Below, in pieces: positions 8,481-18,700 of a stretch of 40,319 nt of DNA. Source of the DNA: an uncultured Granulosicoccaceae bacterium (GTDB taxonomy: Bacteria > Pseudomonadota > Gammaproteobacteria > Granulosicoccales > Granulosicoccaceae); contig CALLOA010000021.1 of NCBI GenBank assembly GCA_938005265.1, positions 1-40,319 of the forward strand, read 5' to 3'. The translations under genes and the position numbers were made by a program. Within the stretch, counting starts at the first letter, position 1. The number at the start of each line of letters is the position of its first letter. The notes under the pieces are model-generated. The model was not told where the DNA came from. It worked only from the letters and a program-made list of their open reading frames with translations, and made no database searches.

Positions 8481-8837
8481 ATGTCTGACAAGAAAACAAC
8501 AAGATTACGTAGAGCTAAAAAGACACGGGCTCGCATCAAGGAACTGGTGGTACCAAGGTTAACAGTGCATCGTACTTCCAAGCACATGTATGCCCAGGTA
8601 ATAGACGCGTCTGGTTCTGGCGTGATCGCCAGCGCGTCGACCTTGTCAAAGGATCTGAAAGGATCAGTAAAATATTCTGGCAATTCTGACGCTGCTGCCC
8701 AGGTTGGTAAAGCGGTAGCGGAAAAAGCTGCTTCTGCAGGTATCAAGAAGGTGGCATTTGATCGTTCAGGGTTTAAGTACCATGGCCGGGTTAAAGCCCT
8801 GGCAGAAGCTGCAAGAGAAGCTGGACTGGAATTCTAG
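8481..8837 (+). CDS. rplR: 50S ribosomal protein L18
   Basis: L18 binds 5S rRNA together with L5. Start at ATG 8481 ([11 protein letters not shown]) gives 118 residues, close to the 117 of E. coli. The open frame runs back to 8454, but those nine residues do not belong to the family, and GGTAAG at 8471-8476 is suitably spaced for 8481. Conserved blocks are [29 protein letters not shown] and [20 protein letters not shown]. Confidence 0.97.
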   Translation: MSDKKTTRLRRAKKTRARIKELVVPRLTVHRTSKHMYAQVIDASGSGVIASASTLSKDLKGSVKYSGNSDAAAQVGKAVAEKAASAGIKKVAFDRSGFKYHGRVKALAEAAREAGLEF

Positions 8838-8954
8838 GACAGCTATAACAGGCCGGTTTTAGCTGGCCACACCGAATGGTTTGCGTGAAAGTAAATTTTT
8901 GCGTAACTAGAAGTACTGGGATCAAGACTACTGTGACTATCAGGGTAAAGGTTA

Positions 8955-9455
8955 ATGGCTAACGGCGACTTTAATAACAGCGACGGCTACATAGAGAAAC
9001 TGGTTGCAATCAATCGTGTTGCCAAAGTTGTGAAGGGTGGACGCCAGTTTGGTTTCACTGCACTGACAGTGGTGGGCGATGGCCAGGGTAAGGTTGGTGT
9101 CGGCTACGGCAAGGCTCGTGAAGTGCCTTTGGCTATTCAGAAAGCCATGGAGAAAGCCAGGCGTGATATGCAGACAATAGTCCTGCAGGATGGCACTTTG
9201 CAATACCCGCTGAAAGGCCGGCATGGAGCTGCAAAGGTATACATGCAACCAGCGTCCGAGGGTACCGGTATCATCGCCGGTGGTGCGATGCGTGCGGTAT
9301 TCGAAGCGGTCGGTGTACGTAATGTACTGGCGAAAATTATTGGAACAAACAATCCAATCAACGTGGTCAGAGCAACGATAAATGGTCTTGCCACTATGCA
9401 AAACGTTGATTCCGTTGCTGCCAAGCGTGGCAAGAGTGCTGAAGAAATTCGCTAG
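8955..9455 (+). CDS. rpsE: 30S ribosomal protein S5
   Basis: S5 takes part in decoding accuracy and the mRNA helicase activity of the ribosome. The 166-residue product has the dsRNA-binding-like block [20 protein letters not shown] followed by [20 protein letters not shown], then [20 protein letters not shown]. The TAG stop (9453-9455) falls within a 12-bp tandem duplication. The gaps on both sides exceed 110 bp, which is long for this operon. Confidence 0.98.
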   Translation: MANGDFNNSDGYIEKLVAINRVAKVVKGGRQFGFTALTVVGDGQGKVGVGYGKAREVPLAIQKAMEKARRDMQTIVLQDGTLQYPLKGRHGAAKVYMQPASEGTGIIAGGAMRAVFEAVGVRNVLAKIIGTNNPINVVRATINGLATMQNVDSVAAKRGKSAEEIR

Positions 9456-9474
9456 TTACGCGGCTAGTTATGCG
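9451..9474 (+). repeat. 12-bp tandem duplication spanning the rpsE stop
   Basis: GCTAGTTACGCG (9451-9462) is followed directly by GCTAGTTATGCG (9463-9474), one mismatch. The first copy contains the rpsE stop codon and the second repeats it in frame. It parallels the larger array at the end of rpsS. Confidence 0.85.
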
Positions 9475-9571
9475 CTACTTACGGATTCGGCCTGAGTTCC
9501 GCACAGTGGGATACAGGCTACCCCTCGGCAAAGATAAATTTTGATTTTGAAGAACTGGAAAGCAGGCAGAA

Positions 9572-9754
9572 ATGAGCGACAAGACAATTAAAGTAAAACT
9601 TGTCAGGAGCACCAACGGCCGGCTAAAGAGCCACAAGGCCTGTGTTCAAGGGCTTGGATTGCGGCGCATGCATCATGTGGTTGAGGTGAAAGACACACCC
9701 GAAAACCGCGGCATGATCAACAAGGTTTACTATATGGTGCAGGTGGTCGACTAG
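9572..9754 (+). CDS. rpmD: 50S ribosomal protein L30
   Basis: A small 60-residue protein of the 50S subunit. It shows the typical [12 protein letters not shown] start and [22 protein letters not shown] block. The initiator follows AGCAGGCAGAA, which contains an AGG Shine-Dalgarno-like stretch. rplO starts 85 bp downstream. Confidence 0.97.
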   Translation: MSDKTIKVKLVRSTNGRLKSHKACVQGLGLRRMHHVVEVKDTPENRGMINKVYYMVQVVD

Positions 9755-9839
9755 AGGGCATTGAATACCCTCCAGAGCGTCAGCACTATTTGAATACACA
9801 GCGTGAATAAACAGCGTCACCAACTAGCGAAGAATTAAC

Positions 9840-10280
9840 ATGAGTCTCAATGATCTGAAACCTGCTCCAGGTAGCCGCAAGACTGCGCGGCGAGTTGGCC
9901 GTGGCATAGGCTCCGGACTCGGTAAGACCGGGGGACGCGGCCACAAGGGACAAAAATCACGCTCAGGCGGTTGGCATAAGGTTGGATTTGAAGGTGGTCA
10001 GATGCCAATCCAGCGTCGACTCCCGAAGTTCGGCTTCACCTCGCGTGTCGGGCGTTATTACGCTGAAGTACGACTGTCCGAATTGGCAAAAGTGGAATCG
10101 GGTGAAATCACAATCGATTCGCTGGTTGCAGCCGGGATTGTTCCGAAACAGACTAAAACCGCCAAGATCATGCTTTCTGGCTCAGTTGACAAGGCTGTTA
10201 CTGTGAAGGGCGTGCGTGTAACCAAAGGTGCCAAAGCAGCGATTGAATCTGCTGGTGGCACCGTTGAGTTAGCCCAGTAA
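9840..10280 (+). CDS. rplO: 50S ribosomal protein L15
   Basis: L15 is a late assembly protein with a long basic N-terminal extension that threads through 23S rRNA. The 146-residue product has the Gly/Arg/Lys-rich stretch [19 protein letters not shown] at about 19-37. It then has [17 protein letters not shown] and a globular C-terminal half ending in TVELAQ. secY follows after 50 bp. Confidence 0.98.
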   Translation: MSLNDLKPAPGSRKTARRVGRGIGSGLGKTGGRGHKGQKSRSGGWHKVGFEGGQMPIQRRLPKFGFTSRVGRYYAEVRLSELAKVESGEITIDSLVAAGIVPKQTKTAKIMLSGSVDKAVTVKGVRVTKGAKAAIESAGGTVELAQ

Positions 10281-10330
10281 CTAAACATTCGCGAACTCCT
10301 CAAACAAATACGGCAACAGCGGAATAACTT

Positions 10331-11683
10331 ATGGCAGCAGGCGACAAAAATGCAGCGTTGCAGGGGTTGACTGGTTCAGCAGAACTTCGCTCGCGCCTGT
10401 TATTTGTACTGTTTGCAATGCTTATCTTCCGGATAGGCTCTCACATAACTATTCCTGGTGTTGATCCACGCGTGATGGCAGCTCTATTCGAGCAGCAAAG
10501 CGACGGCATATTGGGCATGTTAAACATGTTTGGTGGTGGTGCGCTCTCACGGATGTCAATTTTTGCTCTGGGTGTCATGCCGTATATTTCCGCATCCATC
10601 ATCATGCAGCTGATGACTCACGTAATTCCTTCTCTGGAGCAGTTGAGAAAGGAAGGTGAGAGTGGCCGCAAAACGATTACCAAATACACGCGCTACGGCA
10701 CTTTGGTACTGGCCACGGTGCAGGCAATAGGCGTGGCCATTGCGCTGCAGAACCAGTCTGCAGGTGGCTCTAACCTGGTGTTTCTGACCGGGCCGGGATT
10801 TGTACTGACGGCTGCTGTGACTCTGGTCACGGGCACGATGTTCCTGATGTGGCTGGGCGAGCAGATAACCGAACGTGGTATCGGCAACGGTATATCAATA
10901 CTGATATTTACCGGTATCGTCGCAGGGCTTCCTCGCGCGATAGGCGGCACGCTGGAGCTGGCCCGAACCGGCGAACTAAGCGTTTTTACAGTCATTATTC
11001 TGTTTGCCATGGTTTTGGCAGTGACAGCATTTGTTGTCTTCGTTGAGCGTGGGCAAAGGCGCATCACGGTTAACTATGCCAAACGCCAACAAGGGCGTAA
11101 AATGATGGCGGCGCAATCAAGCCACTTGCCGCTCAAACTTAATATGGCCGGAGTTATACCGCCGATCTTTGCTTCGAGTATAATACTGTTTCCGTCCACA
11201 CTCGGCAGCCTGGCAACCAGTAACAGCAATTCCTGGCTCAACACGATCGTATCGACTTTGCAGCCAGGGCAACCTGTCTACATTTTGCTGTATGCAGCGG
11301 CAATTATATTTTTCTGCTTTTTCTACACAGCGCTTGTATTCAATGCGAAGGAAACGGCTGACAACCTGAAAAGGCAGGGGGCGTTCATCCCGGGTATCAG
11401 ACCGGGAGAGCAAACGGCCAGATACATCGATGGCGTACTGACACGGCTAACGCTTTATGGTGCTCTGTACATCACGCTTGTTTGCCTGTTACCGGAATTC
11501 CTGATCCTGTGGTGGAATGTACCGTTTTATTTTGGCGGCACATCCCTGTTGATCATCGTAGTGGTTGTTATGGATTTTGTAGCTCAGGCACAAGCTCATA
11601 TGATGAGCCACCAGTACGAAGGCTTGATGAAAAAACAGACGCCCAAGCGGCAACGGTCAACTCAGCCCAAGGGGGCGCGCTGA
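10331..11683 (+). CDS. secY: Protein translocase subunit SecY
   Basis: SecY is the inner-membrane channel of the Sec translocon and works with SecE, SecG and SecA. The 450 residues (443 in E. coli) show ten hydrophobic segments. They begin with [20 protein letters not shown] and the plug region near [20 protein letters not shown]. The cytoplasmic SecA/ribosome-contact loop contains [17 protein letters not shown]. The tail is basic ([10 protein letters not shown]). Its location between rplO and rpmJ is the standard gammaproteobacterial place. Confidence 0.98.
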   Translation: MAAGDKNAALQGLTGSAELRSRLLFVLFAMLIFRIGSHITIPGVDPRVMAALFEQQSDGILGMLNMFGGGALSRMSIFALGVMPYISASIIMQLMTHVIPSLEQLRKEGESGRKTITKYTRYGTLVLATVQAIGVAIALQNQSAGGSNLVFLTGPGFVLTAAVTLVTGTMFLMWLGEQITERGIGNGISILIFTGIVAGLPRAIGGTLELARTGELSVFTVIILFAMVLAVTAFVVFVERGQRRITVNYAKRQQGRKMMAAQSSHLPLKLNMAGVIPPIFASSIILFPSTLGSLATSNSNSWLNTIVSTLQPGQPVYILLYAAAIIFFCFFYTALVFNAKETADNLKRQGAFIPGIRPGEQTARYIDGVLTRLTLYGALYITLVCLLPEFLILWWNVPFYFGGTSLLIIVVVVMDFVAQAQAHMMSHQYEGLMKKQTPKRQRSTQPKGAR

Positions 11684-11723
11684 TTCCATTAACTCGGAAG
11701 ATGCACGGATAGAGAGAAATATT

Positions 11724-11840
11724 ATGAAAGTCAGAGCTTCAGTAAAGAAAATCTGCCGCAATTGCAAAATAGTAAAACGCAAAGGTGTGTTGCGGGTGAT
11801 CTGTAATACAGATCCACGACACAAGCAGCGACAGGGTTAA
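11724..11840 (+). CDS. rpmJ: 50S ribosomal protein L36 (zinc-binding type)
   Basis: A 38-residue frame between secY and rpsM reads [19 protein letters not shown] onward, the hallmark of L36. Cys11, Cys14, Cys27 and His33 form the zinc ribbon (C-x2-C-x12-C-x5-H), so this is the zinc-containing form. The ATG at 11724 follows AGAGAGAAAT, a purine-rich ribosome-binding site. rpsM starts 27 bp after its stop. Confidence 0.97.
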   Translation: MKVRASVKKICRNCKIVKRKGVLRVICNTDPRHKQRQG

Positions 11841-11867
11841 ATCGGAATATAAGAAGGGTAATATCGA

Positions 11868-12224
11868 ATGGCGCGTATAGCAGGCATAAACATTCCGGTA
11901 CAGAAACACACTTGGGTGGCTCTGACATCGATCTATGGCATCGGTCGAACCACAGCCTACAAGCTGTGCGACACGGTCGGTATCAAACCGGACGTTAAGG
12001 TGCGTGACCTTAGCGAATCTGAAGTCGAGAGCCTGAGAACGGAAATCGGCAAACTCATCGTTGAAGGCGATTTGCGTCGTGACATCAACATGAATATCAA
12101 GCGCCTGATGGATCTCGGTTGTTACCGCGGCATCCGCCATCGTCGCGGTTTACCGCTGCGTGGTCAGCGAACTAAAACCAATGCTCGTACCCGGAAGGGT
12201 CCACGTCGCCCATTGAAGCGCTAA
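11868..12224 (+). CDS. rpsM: 30S ribosomal protein S13
   Basis: S13 is in the 30S head and forms intersubunit bridges to L5. The product has 118 residues. It starts [19 protein letters not shown], has the helix-two-turn-helix block [14 protein letters not shown], and ends with the tRNA-contacting basic tail ([20 protein letters not shown]). It opens the alpha-operon part of the cluster. Confidence 0.98.
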   Translation: MARIAGINIPVQKHTWVALTSIYGIGRTTAYKLCDTVGIKPDVKVRDLSESEVESLRTEIGKLIVEGDLRRDINMNIKRLMDLGCYRGIRHRRGLPLRGQRTKTNARTRKGPRRPLKR

Positions 12225-12249
12225 ACCCAGGTCAAGACCGAAACCGAAT

Positions 12250-12636
12250 ATGGCTACTACTACATCAACAAAAAAGAAGGCTCGCCGCACTGTGACCGAT
12301 GGTATCGCTCACGTGCACGCATCTTTCAATAACACAATCATCATGATTACCGACAGACAGGGCAACGCCTTGTCGTGGGCAACAGCAGGTGGTTCCGGAT
12401 TTCGCGGCTCTCGCAAAAGCACACCCTATGCCGCACAGGTTGCTGCTGAGCGTGCCGGTGAGGCAGCAAAGGAATACGGCCTGAAAAATCTTGATGTCAG
12501 AGTGAAAGGTCCTGGTCCTGGAAGGGATTCGGCAGTTCGTTCACTCAACAATGTTGGCTACAAAATCAACAGTATTGTCGACGTTACACCGATACCTCAT
12601 AACGGTTGTCGCCCGCCGAAAAAGCGCCGCGTATAG
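12250..12636 (+). CDS. rpsK: 30S ribosomal protein S11
   Basis: S11 lines the mRNA exit channel on the 30S platform. The 128 residues include [35 protein letters not shown] and the terminal [14 protein letters not shown]. The Asn-Gly at 118-119 matches the site that becomes isoaspartate in E. coli S11. The start follows the rpsM stop by 25 bp. Confidence 0.98.
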   Translation: MATTTSTKKKARRTVTDGIAHVHASFNNTIIMITDRQGNALSWATAGGSGFRGSRKSTPYAAQVAAERAGEAAKEYGLKNLDVRVKGPGPGRDSAVRSLNNVGYKINSIVDVTPIPHNGCRPPKKRRV

Positions 12637-12684
12637 TCGACTTTGTGCTGATTGTAGTAAGAAACTTTTTACGGAGTAAACCCT

Positions 12685-13305
12685 GTGGCTAGATACACCG
12701 GTCCAAAATGCAAACTTAGCAGACGTGAAGGCACGGATTTATACCTTAAATCCGGTCTGCGACCACTTGAGCAGAAGTGCAACCTGGAAACACCTCCGGG
12801 GATGCAAGGTGCCAAACGTGGCCGGCCTTCTGACTACGCAGCGCAGCTGCGCGAAAAGCAGAAACTGCGTCGTATGTATTGTGTGCTCGAAAAGCAGTTC
12901 AGAAACTACTACAAGGCTGCAGCTGCAACGAAAGGGTCTACTGGTGAAAACCTGCTAGGGCTACTTGAAGGGCGCTTGGACAACGTGGTTTATCGAATGG
13001 GCTTTGGCTCAACTCGAAACGAAGCGCGTCAACTTGTGGCTCATAAATCAATTATGGTCGATGGCAAAATCGTCAGTATTGCCTCGTATCAGGTGAAACC
13101 GAACCAGGTTATTTCAATTCGCGAGAAGGCTCGTAAGCAGGCAAGGATTTCTGATGCCATGCAACTTGCTGCGCAGCGGGGTGTGCCTGACTGGATTGAA
13201 GTAGATGCCAAGAAATTTGAAGGCGTATTCAAATCACGGCCTGAGCGTACCGACTTGCCAGCTGAGATCAATGAATCGCTGGTAGTGGAATTGTACTCAA
13301 AGTAA
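12685..13305 (+). CDS. rpsD: 30S ribosomal protein S4 (GTG start)
   Basis: S4 initiates 30S assembly and, in E. coli, represses the alpha operon. The 206-residue product starts at GTG 12685 with ACGGAG at 12671-12676 as ribosome-binding site. The start [19 protein letters not shown] is typical. The S4 RNA-binding domain is visible as [14 protein letters not shown] and [17 protein letters not shown] 358-bp gap with several short repeats separates it from rpoA, whereas this gap is only tens of bp in E. coli. Confidence 0.98.
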   Translation: MARYTGPKCKLSRREGTDLYLKSGLRPLEQKCNLETPPGMQGAKRGRPSDYAAQLREKQKLRRMYCVLEKQFRNYYKAAAATKGSTGENLLGLLEGRLDNVVYRMGFGSTRNEARQLVAHKSIMVDGKIVSIASYQVKPNQVISIREKARKQARISDAMQLAAQRGVPDWIEVDAKKFEGVFKSRPERTDLPAEINESLVVELYSK

Positions 13306-13663
13306 GCATTCCCGAATTGTTGGTCTGCGCCGCCGTTTCTGGAGGCTAGGTGTGAGACTGCCGTTCCTGGAGTGTACGTCCTGAGCTATCGATTTATCCG
13401 GCTTATGTGCCGATATTTTGCAGGGCGAGCGCTGCAACAAGTATTAAATCTGTTTGTGGCTGCGGTGGGTCAAATCAGTCACGGAGAAACAAATCAGTCA
13501 ATTGCAAAAAAATAAATTGCAGAACAGTCCGTTGCAGCAAAGTCCGTTGCAACAAAGTCCGGCCCGGGTCCGGTAACGGAAGTACCAGAAACATGCCCAT
13601 CACCCGGATGGAAAAGAAAATGTATGCACACGTTCAAGCTATTCGTATCGGGGAACCGCGTTA
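13306..13663 (+). other. Long repeat-rich spacer between rpsD and rpoA
   Basis: No gene is evident in this 358 bp. It contains an imperfect duplication of about 28 bp, with GCCGTT(T/C)CTGGAG near 13332 and again near 13360. CAAATCAGTCA occurs twice, at 13471-13481 and 13490-13500. A 15-bp repeat GTCCGTTGCA(G/A)CAAA lies at 13527-13541 and 13542-13556, with a third partial copy. A weak promoter-like pair (TTGCAG 13418, TATTAA 13442) is too poor to call. The rpoA ribosome-binding site is GGGGA near 13650. Confidence 0.6.
13527..13560 (+). repeat. 15-bp tandem repeat, 2.3 copies
   Basis: GTCCGTTGCAGCAAA (13527-13541) and GTCCGTTGCAACAAA (13542-13556) differ at one base, and GTCC (13557-13560) begins a third copy. 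The array lies in the leader of rpoA. Confidence 0.85.
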
Positions 13664-14662
13664 ATGACGGCAACAACTGAATTTCTACGACCTCGTATTG
13701 TGGATGTAACCACAGTCAACCCAAACCACTCGAAGGTGACACTCGAGCCACTGGAAAGGGGCTATGGGCAAACTTTAGGTAATGCATTGCGCAGAATTCT
13801 TCTGTCCAGCATGCCCGGAGCCTGCATCTATGAAGCTGAGATCGAGGGTGTTTTACACGAGTACACAACGATTGAAGGTGTTCAGGAAGATGTGCTCGAT
13901 ATCCTGTTGAACCTCAAGGGTGTGGCTATCGTTATGCACGCCAAGGAAGAGGCAACGTTGAAACTGGTTAAACAAGGGCCTTGTGTCGTGCGGGCAGGTG
14001 ACATAACTCTTGATCACGACATTGATATTATCAACCCCGACCATGTGATTTGTAATCTTACCAGCGGTGCGAGCATAAACATGACGCTACGTGCGCGCTT
14101 GGGCCGTGGCTATGAACCTGCGACGCAACGAACTTTGGAAGAAGGTGAAAACCGACCTATTGGTTCTTTGCAGATCGATGCCAGCTTCAGTCCGGTCTAT
14201 CGCGTTGTCTGCAATGTTGAAAGTGCACGTGTAGAGCAGCGTACTGACCTGGACAAACTGATTATTGATCTGGAAACAAACGGTACAATTGACCCGGAAG
14301 AGGCGATTCGAAAGGCCGCGACTATTCTGCAGGAACAGTTGTCTGTATTTGTAGACCTCAAGGCTGCCGAGCATGAAGACAAGCAGGAAGAAGTATCGGA
14401 TATCGACCCGATATTGTTGCGTCCGGTTGATGATCTGGAACTGACCGTCCGATCGGCCAATTGCTTGAAGGCTGAAAATATCTATTATATCGGCGACCTG
14501 ATCCAGCGCACAGAAGTTGAATTGCTGAAAACACCCAATCTTGGTAAGAAGTCACTTACAGAAATCAAGGATGTGTTGGCCCAGCAGGCCCTGTCACTGG
14601 GGATGCGTCTGGAAAACTGGCCTCCGCCAGAGCTACAGAAACACCGTGAAATGGTGAAGTAG
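13664..14662 (+). CDS. rpoA: DNA-directed RNA polymerase alpha subunit
   Basis: Alpha dimerises to start RNA polymerase assembly and its C-terminal domain contacts UP elements and activators. The product has 332 residues (329 in E. coli). The N-terminal domain has [23 protein letters not shown] at about 32-54. After an acidic linker (EDKQEEVSD), the C-terminal domain shows [20 protein letters not shown] and [14 protein letters not shown], including the DNA-contacting Arg and the GKKS loop. The end [13 protein letters not shown] is standard. Confidence 0.98.
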   Translation: MTATTEFLRPRIVDVTTVNPNHSKVTLEPLERGYGQTLGNALRRILLSSMPGACIYEAEIEGVLHEYTTIEGVQEDVLDILLNLKGVAIVMHAKEEATLKLVKQGPCVVRAGDITLDHDIDIINPDHVICNLTSGASINMTLRARLGRGYEPATQRTLEEGENRPIGSLQIDASFSPVYRVVCNVESARVEQRTDLDKLIIDLETNGTIDPEEAIRKAATILQEQLSVFVDLKAAEHEDKQEEVSDIDPILLRPVDDLELTVRSANCLKAENIYYIGDLIQRTEVELLKTPNLGKKSLTEIKDVLAQQALSLGMRLENWPPPELQKHREMVK

Positions 14663-14789
14663 GCGTCCAGCACCAAGTACAGTCACGGGGTCAGCTTCAT
14701 GCGCTCGTGGCCATTATCCCGAATTGGCTGGCTGAAAGGGCTGGCTAAAAGCCAACACAGTTTGTAACCGGTAACACAGGTAATTACTC

Positions 14790-15155
14790 ATGAGACACAA
14801 GAAAAGCGGACGTAAACTCAACAGAAACAGTCCGCACCGCACGGCAATGTTCAGGAACATGGCTGCATCTCTGGTGGAGCATGAGTCTATTACTACTACG
14901 CTACCCAAAGCCAAGGAGCTGCGACGTGTGGTTGAGCCTTTGATTACATTGGGTAAGGAAGACACCGTCTCCAAACGTCGCCTTGCGTTCTCCCGACTTC
15001 GTAGTAAGCAGGCTGTCGGAAAGTTATTTTCCGAGATTGGCCCGCGTTTCAGCAGTCGTCCCGGCGGATACACCAGAATTTTGAAGTGTGGCAACCGGCC
15101 TGGAGACAACGCGCCGATGGCCATCATAGAATTTGTGGAAAAATCAGACGCGTAA
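14790..15155 (+). CDS. rplQ: 50S ribosomal protein L17
   Basis: L17 is the last gene of the alpha operon and sits around the tunnel exit. The 121-residue product begins [20 protein letters not shown] and contains [20 protein letters not shown] and [20 protein letters not shown]. It ends at EFVEKSDA, about six residues shorter than E. coli L17, at the poorly conserved tail. No strong terminator follows, only a CCTGC/GCAGG hairpin around 15170-15190 without a T-run. Confidence 0.98.
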   Translation: MRHKKSGRKLNRNSPHRTAMFRNMAASLVEHESITTTLPKAKELRRVVEPLITLGKEDTVSKRRLAFSRLRSKQAVGKLFSEIGPRFSSRPGGYTRILKCGNRPGDNAPMAIIEFVEKSDA

Positions 15156-15650
15156 ACTGTTGCTCCCTGCTGGCAACCTTGCTGGCAGGATTGTTTAAGC
15201 CCCATCACAGATGCCGTATCGTCCGGGTCATTGTTATCTGGACAGCCAATCTTAGTTCCTCTTACCAGCAATCTGCAGATTTGTATGCCTGCATGTCGTT
15301 CGGCACATTCACCCTTCCTTTCTGCATATCCCTTCAACTGCAAGTAACTATTCGACGCCAGTCAGACCTAATGCTGTTTATCACGGTTGTGTTTTATGCA
15401 GCGCTTGCAGCTGTGACGACACACTATGCCAGAGCGTGGCTACACAACGGTCTATCCGGGTAGCGCTAAGACTCGGAAAATATTTCAACAAGCCCTCTTT
15501 GATGCAGCGCCGGTTTAGGTTTTGGCGCAAACGCGGCCTGTGGTGTTTTAAGTTCTTAATCCTGTCTTATGAATTTGCTGAACATTTCGTTCACGAAAGC
15601 TGCATTTTAATTCTATAAAACAATCCGAAAGCCGTGATTCTTACAAAATG
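15156..15650. other. Non-coding spacer between rplQ and the giant coiled-coil gene
   Basis: I see no supported gene here; the open frames lack recognisable composition or ribosome-binding sites. The start carries a short imperfect repeat (GCTGGCAACCTT then GCTGGCAGGATT, near 15168-15191) that can form a weak hairpin. The 3' end leads into a promoter-like region at 15651-15679. Confidence 0.5.
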
Positions 15651-15679
15651 TTGACGGTTACCGCCACAAGCGGTATTAG
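15651..15679 (+). promoter_or_regulatory. Candidate sigma-70 promoter with internal inverted repeat
   Basis: TTGACG (15651-15656) and TATTAG (15674-15679) are separated by 17 bp, matching consensus at five and four positions. Overlapping the spacer, TACCGC (15659-15664) and GCGGTA (15670-15675) form an inverted repeat with a 5-bp centre, placed where a repressor would block polymerase. The expected leader to the ATG at 15792 is about 105 nt. This would drive the giant coiled-coil gene. Confidence 0.5.
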
Positions 15680-15791
15680 AATAGTAGCTGTCACCGGCAT
15701 TAAGCTGTTCAACGAGCGTTGATTGTCACTTAGTGTTGGATTTGCACAAAACCATTGTCGCACTCAAAGGTTAAAGAGGAGATTTCTGGAG

Positions 15792-18700
15792 ATGGTCGAA
15801 CTGGGGTTGCTACTTGCTTTACTCATCGGTGGAATAATCGGTTGGCTGATAAAAAGCTGGTTTAGTCAGCGTGAGCGTGTAAACGAGCGACGCGAGCAAC
15901 AACGCCGCCAATTGAGTATGAAGACCGCGCAGAGCCACTCTCATGGAAGTCGCTCTGAGACAGATATGGAACATGATGCGACCCTCGCCATTTCTGATGA
16001 TGATTTCTACAACGAGCGCGAAAGTCAGGAGTATGCCAGCGCTGCAAACCCCTCAGTCAAGGTCACGGCTCTTGAATCAAAATTGGCGCAGGTTGAAGAC
16101 GATTACAACGATCTGACTCAATCATTTTCAATAAAGGATTCTGAAATAGATGAGCTCTACCAGATAGCCAGCCGTGTAAAACCGCTTGAGTTCGAGCTTG
16201 CTAAATCGAATGCAGAAGTGCATCGCCTCAGCAGTTTGTACAATCAGTTAAAAAGCCAGACAAACAGTCAGGTGCCTCAAGCAAATAAAGTTGTTGATGG
16301 TTCTATGGCTCGGGAGAATCGCGTCGAGCAGTTAGAGATGCAGTTGGAACAAGCCCGGCTGGAACTTGAAGGTTTCCGGAATGATCAAACTGTCAGTCTT
16401 GCTGCATTCTCACCGGCAAGTGACACTCGTGATGAAGAGCTGGATGAGCTTTACAGAGAAGCCAGTCGAATCAAGCCGCTGGAAATGGAACTCAAGCACC
16501 GTAACACAGAGATTGAGGAGTTGAAACAACAGCTGGAAGCCTCTCGTGATAATCGCGCTACGACGAATGCCCTCTCCAACAATAACGAAGATCGAGTGCA
16601 TGCGCTGCAAGCTGAAATTGAAGATCTTAAGCTAGCCAACACAGAATTGCTCGAAGACCGGGATGCGAGAGAGGGCAGGGTGCTCGATCTTCAAAATGAT
16701 CTTGCCGAAATGAATGACTTATCGACAGCAAGTAAGCAGGATCAGGTCGGTATTGAAGAAGAAATCGAATTTCTCAAAGAAGGACTTCGCACACGTGATA
16801 TTGACATTGAAGCCCTTCGCGCACGCTTGGAAAAAGCGAGTGAGGTTGAAGGTGAGCTGGGAGAGTTAAGGAGCGAACTGCAAGAATCGCGGTTACTTGC
16901 TGCCAGGTTGGATGAAAGCGAAATCCGCTTACAGGAATTCGATACTGCATTGCAAAAAATTGATCGCCTGGAAGCTGAAGCAGAATCCAGTAACGACCTG
17001 ATTCTAAGTCTCAAGGAAGAGGTTGCAGATCATCAGCAACAAGTCGAATTACTAAGTAAAGAATTGCGATTTTCCGAAGAAGTTATTGCTGAGTCCGAGA
17101 AGTCGGCGACTGAGAAGCTTGAAGCAGCCAATATGCTTGATCTTGAGGTTGGCAATTTACGTGAGTTGGAAAACCAGCAAAAATCCAGGATTCTTCATCT
17201 GGAATCTGTGATTTCTGAATTCGAGGTTGAGAAAACTTCCTTGCTTGCAAAGGTTGACTCTGAAAAGTCTGCCTTGAAATCACTCGAAGAAATGCGAATG
17301 GCTGATCTTGAGGCCAGCTCTGGTGAATTGACAAAATTGAACAGGGAGTTGGAAGAGGCGAAAGCAATTAGTGATGAATCAAAAAAGATTCAGCAACGCC
17401 AAGGCCTGGAAATAGAAGCACACTTAGCTAAAACTAAGGAATTCGAACAACAGATTGCCGAATTGTCCGAGAAACTAGAGGTAAGTTACGAAGAAAATCG
17501 AGTAAAGCATGTTGAGCTCGATAGCGCAAATCAGGAACTGAAGAAACTGCCGGAACTGGAGGAAGCAATACGCAGCGCTGCTGATCGAAACGATGAATTG
17601 ACCAAGCAAGTCGATGGGCTAAGAAGTAAAGAGCATCAGCTGGAACAGCAGGAAGCTTTGACTACTGATTTGAGACAACAACTTGAAGCAAGAGACAAAG
17701 CATTGTCGGAATTGCAAGCCAGGTTGACTGAGTCTGACCAGAATGTCAGCCGCTTGCAGCCTCTGGTCAGTCAGGTTTCTGAGCTTGATGCAAAATTGCA
17801 GGAGTCAGACCAGCGAGTAAGCACTCTGAAGCTGCAGAGCGATCAAGTGCCTTCATTACAACAACAGATTCAGGGTACAACCGAAGAACTTAAATCTGTA
17901 CGCCAACAGCTCGGTGAGGCAAAGCAATTCCAGATCAAGCTGCACGAAGCTGAGAAAGATCTGGCTGCCAAAGACCAGGCATTGATACAACATCAAGAAC
18001 GTATCAAGGAACTTGAAATCGAGTCTGCCAAAATCTCTCCACTCCAGCAGCAACTTGAAGGTCTGGGTAATGATGTTACGAAATTGCAGCAAAGAAATCG
18101 AGAAACCGAAGGCGAGCGAGATGCTCTTCAAAATACGCTGTCAGAAAAAGATCAGGTTCTGAAGGAGCGCAGTTTGCAAATAGGTAGGCTTGAATCTGAA
18201 GCAGAAAAGGTCGCCGCACTTCAAAAGGATAACAGCCGAAAGAACGAAGAAGTAGCTGCTTTGACAAAGCAACTGGAACAAAAGAGCCAGCTCGTTGGTC
18301 GTCTGGAACCACAGGTTAATAAACTCAAAGTGGAGGCAGATAAAGTATCTGATCTGCAGAGCGCCAAGACTCAGACTGAGCAGAAAGTCGTTCAATTGAC
18401 GGCTCAATTGGAGGAAAAAGCACAACTACTGAATCGCCATGAGCGTCAGATGACAAATCTGACGCTAAAGGCTGATCAACTCCCTGCACTTGAAAACAAA
18501 CATAATGAAGCGCAAGAGAAAATCAGTGAATTATCGAAAGAGGTAGAAGGAAAGAGCAAGGTTATTGGTAGCCTCGAGGCACAAGTCAATAAGCTGAAAG
18601 TTGAGGCAGACAAGGTTTCTGGTCTTCAGAGTGATAAAAATCAGTCTGTACAGAAGGTAAAACAACTGACTTCTCAATTAGAAGAGAAAACGCAAATAAT

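Noticed and set aside
15086..15463. 125-codon frame after rplQ
   Set aside because: It starts inside rplQ in another frame and continues into the spacer without recognisable sequence or ribosome-binding site.
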